Shown here: in pieces, positions 58,140 through 64,000 of the stretch
How the letters are laid out: each line of letters opens with the position of its first letter
Numbering within the stretch: position 1 is the first letter of the stretch
Assembly: GCA_028752905.1 (NCBI GenBank)
Contig: JAQNBH010000011.1
Span: 1,510,369 to 1,574,368, forward strand
Direction of reading: 5' to 3'
Source: Cladorhizidae sp. MBARI D1340-BT2
Lineage: Eukaryota; Porifera; Demospongiae; Poecilosclerida; Cladorhizidae
DNA: 64,000 nucleotides
Translations under genes and position numbers: made by a program
Notes under the pieces: generated by a model
Told to the model about the DNA's origin: nothing
Databases searched by the model: none
What the model saw: the letters and a program-made list of their open reading frames with translations, nothing else

Positions 58140-61100
58140 AATGTGCATGTGACTATTATACTGTACATGTGCATGTGACTTATACTGTACATGTGCATGT
58201 GACTATTATATCTGTGCATGTGGACTATTATATCTGTGCATGTGGACTATTATATCTGTGCATGTGGACTATTATATCTGTGCATGTGGACTATTATATC
58301 TGTGCATGTGACTATTATATCTGTGCATGTGGACTATTATATCTGTGCATGTGACTATTATATCTGTGCATGTGGACTATTATATCTGTGCATGTGACTA
58401 TTATATCTGTGCATGTGGACTATTATATCTGTACATGTGACTATTATATCTGTGCATGTGGACTATTATATCTGTACATGTGACTATTATATCTGTGCAT
58501 GTGGACTATTATATCTGTGCATGTGGACTATTATATCTGTGCATGTGGACTATTATATCTGTACATGTGACTATTATATCTGTGCATGTGACTATTATAT
58601 CTGTGCATGTGGACTATTATATCTGTGCATGTGACTATTATATCTGTGCATGTGGACTATTATATCTGTACATGTGACTATTATATCTGTGCATGTGACT
58701 ATTATATCTGTACATGTGACTATTATATCTGTGCATGTGGACTATTATATCTGTGCATGTGGACTATTATATCTGTGCATGTGACTATTATATCTGTGCA
58801 TGTGACTATTATATCTGTGCATGTGGACTATTATATCTGTGCATGTGACTATTATATCTGTGCATGTGACTATTATATCTGTGCATGTGGACTATTATAT
58901 CTGTGCATGTGGACTATTATATCTGTGCATGTGACTATTATATCTGTGTATGTGACTATTATATCTGTACATGTGACTATTATATCTGTGCATGTGACTA
59001 TTATATCTGTACATGTGACTATTATATCTGTGCATGTGACTATTATATCTGTGCATGTGACTATTATATCTGTACATGTGACTATTATATCTGTGCATGT
59101 GACTATTATACATGTGACTATTATACCTGTGCATGTGACTACTATACATGTGCATGTGACTATTATATCTGCGCATGTGGACTATTATATCTGTGCATGT
59201 GACTATTATATCTGTGCATGTGACTATTATATCTGTGCATGTGACTATTATATCTGTGCATGTGACTATTATATCTGTGCATGTGGACTATTATATCTGT
59301 GCATGTGACTATTATATCTGTGCATGTGACTATTATATCTGTGCATGTGACTATTATATCTGTGCATGTGACTATTATATCTGTGCATGTGACTATTATA
59401 TCTGTGCATGTGGACTATTATATCTGTGCATGTGGACTATTATATCTGTGTATGTGACTATTATATCTGTACATGTGACTATTATATCTGTGCATGTGAC
59501 TATTATATCTGTGCATGTGGACTATTATATCTGTGCATGTGACTATTATATCTGTGCATGTGACTATTATATCTGTGCATGTGACTATTATATCTGTGCA
59601 TGTGGACTATTATATCTGTGCATGTGGACTATTATATCTGTGCATGTGACTATTATATCTGTGCATGTGACTATTATATCTGTGCATGTGACTATTATAT
59701 CTGTGCATGTGGACTATTATATATATCTGTGCATGTGGACTATTATATCTGTGCATGTGGACTATTATATCTGTACATGTGACTATTATATCTGTGCATG
59801 TGACTATTATATCTGTACATGTGACTATTATATCTGTGCATGTGGACTATTATATCTGTGCATGTGGACTATTATATCTGTGCATGTGGACTATTATATC
59901 TGTGCATGTGACTATTATATCTGTGCATGTGGACTATTATATCTGTGCATGTGACTATTATATCTGTGCATGTGACTATTATATCTGTGCATGTGGACTA
60001 TTATATCTGTGCATGTGACTATTATATCTGTGCATGTGGACTATTATATCTGTGCATGTGGACTATTATATCTGTGCATGTGGACTATTATATCTGTGCA
60101 TGTGACTATTATATCTGTGCATGTGACTATTATATCTGTGCATGTGACTATTATATCTGTGCATGTGACTATTATATCTGTGCATGTGGACTATTATATC
60201 TGTGCATGTGGACTATTATATCTGTGCATGTGGACTATTATATCTGTGCATGTGACTATTACATCTGTGTATGTGACTATTATATCTGTACATGTGACTA
60301 TTATATCTGTGCATGTGACTATTATATCTGTGCATGTGGACTATTATATCTGTGCATGTGACTATTATATCTGTGCATGTGACTATTATATCTGTGCATG
60401 TGACTATTATATCTGTGCATGTGGACTATTATATCTGTGCATGTGGACTATTATATCTGTGCATGTGACTATTATATCTGTGCATGTGGACTATTATATC
60501 TGTGCATGTGGACTATTATATCTGTGCATGTGGACTATTATATCTGTACATGTGACTATTATATCTGTGCATGTGACTATTATATCTGTGCATGTGGACT
60601 ATTATATCTGTGCATGTGACTATTATATCTGTGCATGTGACTATTATATCTGTGCATGTGGACTATTATATCTGTGCATGTGGACTATTATATCTGTGCA
60701 TGTGACTATTATATCTGTGCATGTGGACTATTATATCTGTACATGTGAACTATTATATCTGTGCATGTGACTATTATATCTGTGCATGTGACTATTATAT
60801 CTGTGCATGTGGACTATTATATCTGTGCATGTGACTATTATATCTGTGCATGTGACTATTATATCTGTGCATGTGACTATTATATCTGTGCATGTGACTA
60901 TTATATCTGTGCATGTGGACTATTATATCTGTGCATGTGGACTATTATATCTGTGCATGTGGACTATTATATCTGTACATGTGAACTATTATATCTGTGC
61001 ATGTGACTATTATATCTGTGCATGTGGACTATTATATCTGTGCATGTGGACTATTATATCTGTGCATGTGGACTATTATATCTGTGCATGTGGACTATTA

Positions 61101-63175
61101 TATCTGTGCATGTGGACTATTATATCTGTGCATGTGAACTATTATATCTGTACATGTGACTATTATATCTGTGCATGTGACTATTATATCTGTGCATGTG
61201 ACTATTATATCTGTGCATGTGACTATTATATCTGTGCATGTGACTATTATATCTGTGCATGTGGACTATTATATCTGTGCATGTGACTATTATATCTGTG
61301 CATGTGACTATTATATCTGTGCATGTGACTATTATATCTGTGCATGTGACTATTATATCTGTGCATGTGGACTATTATATCTGTACATGTGGACTATTAT
61401 ATCTGTACATGTGGACTATTATATCTGTGCATGTGACTATTATATCTGTGCATGTGACTATTATATCTGTGCATGTGACTATTATATCTGTGCATGTGGA
61501 CTATTATATCTGTGCATGTGACTATTATATCTGTGCATGTGGACTATTATATCTGTGCATGTGACTATTATATCTGTGCATGTGGACTATTATATCTGTG
61601 CATGTGGACTATTATATCTGCATGTGGACTATTATATCTGTGCATGTGACTATTATATCTGTGCATGTGGACTATTATATCTGTGCATGTGGACTATTAT
61701 ATCTGTGCATGTGGACTATTATATCTGTGCATGTGGGCTATTATATCTGTGCATGTGGACTATTATATCTGTGCATGTGGACTATTATATCTGTGCATGT
61801 GACTATTATATCTGTGCATGTGGACTATTATATCTGTGCATGTGGACTATTATATCTGTGCATGTGGACTATTATATCTGTGCATGTGGACTATTATATC
61901 TGTGCATGTGACTATTATATCTGCATGTGGACTATTATATCTGTGCATGTGGACTATTATATCTGTGCATGTGACTATTATATCTGCATGTGGACTATTA
62001 TATCTGTGCATGTGACTATTATATCTGTGCATGTGGGCTATTATATCTGTGCATGTGACTATTATATCTGTGCATGTGACTATTATATCTGTGCATGTGG
62101 ACTATTATATCTGTGCATGTGACTATTATATCTGTGCATGTGGACTATTATATCTGTGCATGTGACTATTATATCTGTGCATGTGGACTATTATATCTGT
62201 GCATGTGGACTATTATATCTGTGCATGTGGACTATTATATCTGTGCATGTGGACTATTATATCTGTGCATGTGACTATTATATCTGTGCATGTGACTATT
62301 ATATCTGTGCATGTGACTTATATATGTGCATGTGACTATTATATCTGTGCATGTGGACTATTATATCTGTGCATGTGACTATTATATCTGTGCATGTGGA
62401 CTATTATATCTGTGCATGTGACTATTATATCTGTGCATGTGGACTATTATATCTGTGCATGTGGACTATTATATCTGTACATGTGACTATTATATCTGTG
62501 CATGTGACTATTATATCTGTGCATGTGACTTATATCTGTGCATGTAGACTATTATATCTGGTGCATGTGGACTATTATATCTGTGCATGTGGACTATTAT
62601 ATCTGTGCATGTGACTATTATATCTGTGCATGTGACTATTATATCTGTGCACGTGACTATTATATCTGTGCACGTGACTATTATATCTGTGCATGTGACT
62701 ATTATATCTGTGCATGTGACTATTATATCTGTGCATGTGGACTATTATATCTGTGCATGTGACTATTATATCTGTGCACGTGACTATTATATCTGTGCAT
62801 GTGGACTATTATATCTGTGCATGTGACTATTATATCTGTGCATGTGACTATTATATCTGTGCATGTGACTATTATATCTGTGCATGTGACTTATATCTGT
62901 GCATGTGGACTATTATATCTGGTGCATGTGGACTATTATATCTGTGTATGTGGACTATTATATCTGTGCATGTGACTATTATATCTGTCAGTGTGCATGT
63001 GACTATTATATCTGTACACGTGACTATTATATCTGTGCATGTGACTATTATATCTGTGCATGTGACTATTATATCTGTGCATGTGACTATTATTATCTGT
63101 GCATGTGGACTATTATATCTGTGCATGTGGACTATTATATCTGTGCATGTGACTATTATGTATATCTGTGAATGT
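58140..63175. repeat. 21/22-bp minisatellite, about 235 copies
   Basis: The unit is GACTATTATATCTGTGCATGT with either G or GG at the joint, giving 21- and 22-bp units mixed along ~5 kb. Variants are TGTACATGTG and TGTGTATGTG. The length mixture makes many short open frames that keep hopping. None is a gene. It fills most of TOE1 intron 4. Confidence 0.97.
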
Positions 63176-63254
63176 GGACTTAGACAATTAGAAGGCTGTC
63201 ATTCAAGGATGAAGATTATTGAAAGGTGGTAGTACTCGAAGAAATATAGTTCTC

Positions 63255-63490
63255 TGTTGATCAAGGTTGCTTGGAGATCTCTGCTGGTCATGGTTGCTTG
63301 AAGCTCTGCTGGTCATGGTTGCAAGGAGAACTCTATTGGTCATGGTTTCTAGGAGACCTCTGCTGGTCATGGTTGCTAGGATCTCTGCTGGTCATGGTTT
63401 CTAGGAGACCTCTGCTGGTCATGGTTGCTAGGAGACCTCTGCTGGTCATGGTTGCTAGGAGACCTCTGCTGGTCATGGTTGCTAGGAGTT
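63255..63490. repeat. 27-bp repeat, about 8 copies
   Basis: The unit contains CTGCTGGTCATGGTTGCTAG and GAGACCT. After it, 63491-63735 is TG-rich intron (GTGTGTGTG runs at 63660-63725) with no other feature. Confidence 0.92.
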
Positions 63491-63735
63491 CTTTAGACAC
63501 TTTTGATAAAACTACCGAAAACGTTTTACCGAGAATGCATGTCACTATGAAAGGATGTGCAGAGTGCAAGTTAATATAGTGAGTTGCAGATTCTATGGCA
63601 TGGTGACTGGTTACTGAAGACACTGGCTATGCACCTGGGTTCCTGTTATGTATATGTATTGTGTGTGTGTTTATGTGTGGTGTGGTGTATATATGTGGTG
63701 TGTGTGTGTCTGGTGTGTGTGTGTGGTATGGATAG

Positions 63736-63943
63736 CCAGCGTTGGAGTCGTGTGTGGAGCTCTGAAGGTACTCCTCATCTGAAGCTGCGATATCCTCTGT
63801 GGGACCAGTCTGTGGTTGGTGGAGGTGGTGGAGGTCTCAGCTGCAGCAAGGCCAGGCTGGTGATAGAGGAGGTGGATGTCAGTCCTCCTCCCTCTCACTC
63901 TCCTCAACAGCTGCTCCTCATCCAAGTCTGTGATAGCTATGCT
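63736..63943 (+). CDS. TOE1: TOE1 deadenylase, exon 5 (gene continues beyond the window)
   Basis: With the two bases left over from exon 4, an acceptor at ATAG|CCAGCG keeps the frame. It encodes QRWSRVWSSEGTPHLKLRYP, a Gly run (VVGGGGGGLS), SKARLVIEEVDVSPPP and QQLLLIQVCDSYA, ending GCT|GTGAGT in phase 0. SEGTPHLKLRYP matches the AAGSPHLTLEF segment of known TOE1, and VCDSYA matches ICDNFSA just before its CCCH zinc finger, which should be the next exon. The acceptor lies in TG-rich sequence with a poor pyrimidine tract, so the left edge is the weakest junction of this gene. Confidence 0.75.
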
Positions 63944-64000
63944 GTGAGTCACACATGTGAGCAGGACACACATGAGTGAGGACATGTGTGTGAGTGAGGA

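Noticed and set aside
58115..63232. Many short overlapping frames (DYYICACDYYICAC, TIISVHVTIISVHV)
   Set aside because: 21/22-bp repeat. The frame changes every time the unit length changes.
1..64000. tRNA, rRNA and telomere-type repeats
   Set aside because: I looked for tRNA-like arms, rRNA segments and TTAGGG runs and saw none that hold up. TTAGGCC motifs near 2 kb are not telomeric arrays.

Overview
The window is nuclear DNA from a multicellular animal. It holds genes split by large introns with GT-AG junctions, two animal gene families (a LRRK/Roco kinase and the nuclear deadenylase TOE1), DNA transposons with terminal inverted repeats, and an extreme load of minisatellites. Adding up the array spans I could delimit, about 39 kb of the 64 kb (roughly 60%) is tandem repeat, nearly all of it in introns. 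I would guess an early-branching or marine invertebrate such as a sponge or cnidarian, but nothing in the sequence fixes the taxon.

Gene 1 (+ strand, window start to 43583, 5' end outside the window) is a LRRK1-like Roco protein kinase in seven visible exons: 2-760 (leucine-rich repeats), 2388-5081 (end of LRRs, ROC GTPase, COR, start of kinase), 12152-12427 (kinase N-lobe), 17937-18194 (HRD and DYG loops), 34898-35734 (kinase C-lobe and start of a WD40-like region), 38971-39236 (WD40-like) and 43280-43583 (C-terminus and stop). All but one junction are phase 0. The introns carry a 19-bp array (5223-12025), a 32-bp array (12690-14322), a 1.4-kb TIR element (14461-15825), a 5.5-kb decayed transposon with ~200-bp TIRs (18824-24338, Academ-like), a 25-bp array (24356-31812), fold-back elements (32176-32436), a Tigger/pogo transposon (32524-34597), a 48-bp array (36070-38540) and a 39-bp array (40323-43290).

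The intergenic stretch 43584-45833 holds two more arrays and the probable TOE1 promoter and 5' leader.

Gene 2 (+ strand, 45834 to beyond the window) is TOE1, a CAF1-family DEDD 3' exoribonuclease. Its visible exons are 45834-45947, 53708-53739, 55023-55356, 56249-56508 and 63736-63943. The CCCH zinc-finger end lies past the window. Its introns are again mostly arrays, including a second 39-bp array (50575-53550) and a 21/22-bp array (58200-63175).

The most unusual signal is that several minisatellites are not merely near splice sites but appear to be built from them. The last LRRK1 intron is about 75 copies of a 39-bp unit carrying the final exon's acceptor and first bases. The donor of LRRK1 exon 4 is repeated about six times at roughly 50-bp spacing. 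The donor of TOE1 exon 2 opens directly into a GTAATTAGCTG-type array. The acceptor side of TOE1 exon 4 is preceded by a 27-bp array and a partial copy of the exon edge. Other points of note are a ~50-copy array of perfect DR5 nuclear-receptor-type direct repeats with E-boxes, and the decayed Academ-like element with an XPG/PIN-like nuclease module and a CXC domain.
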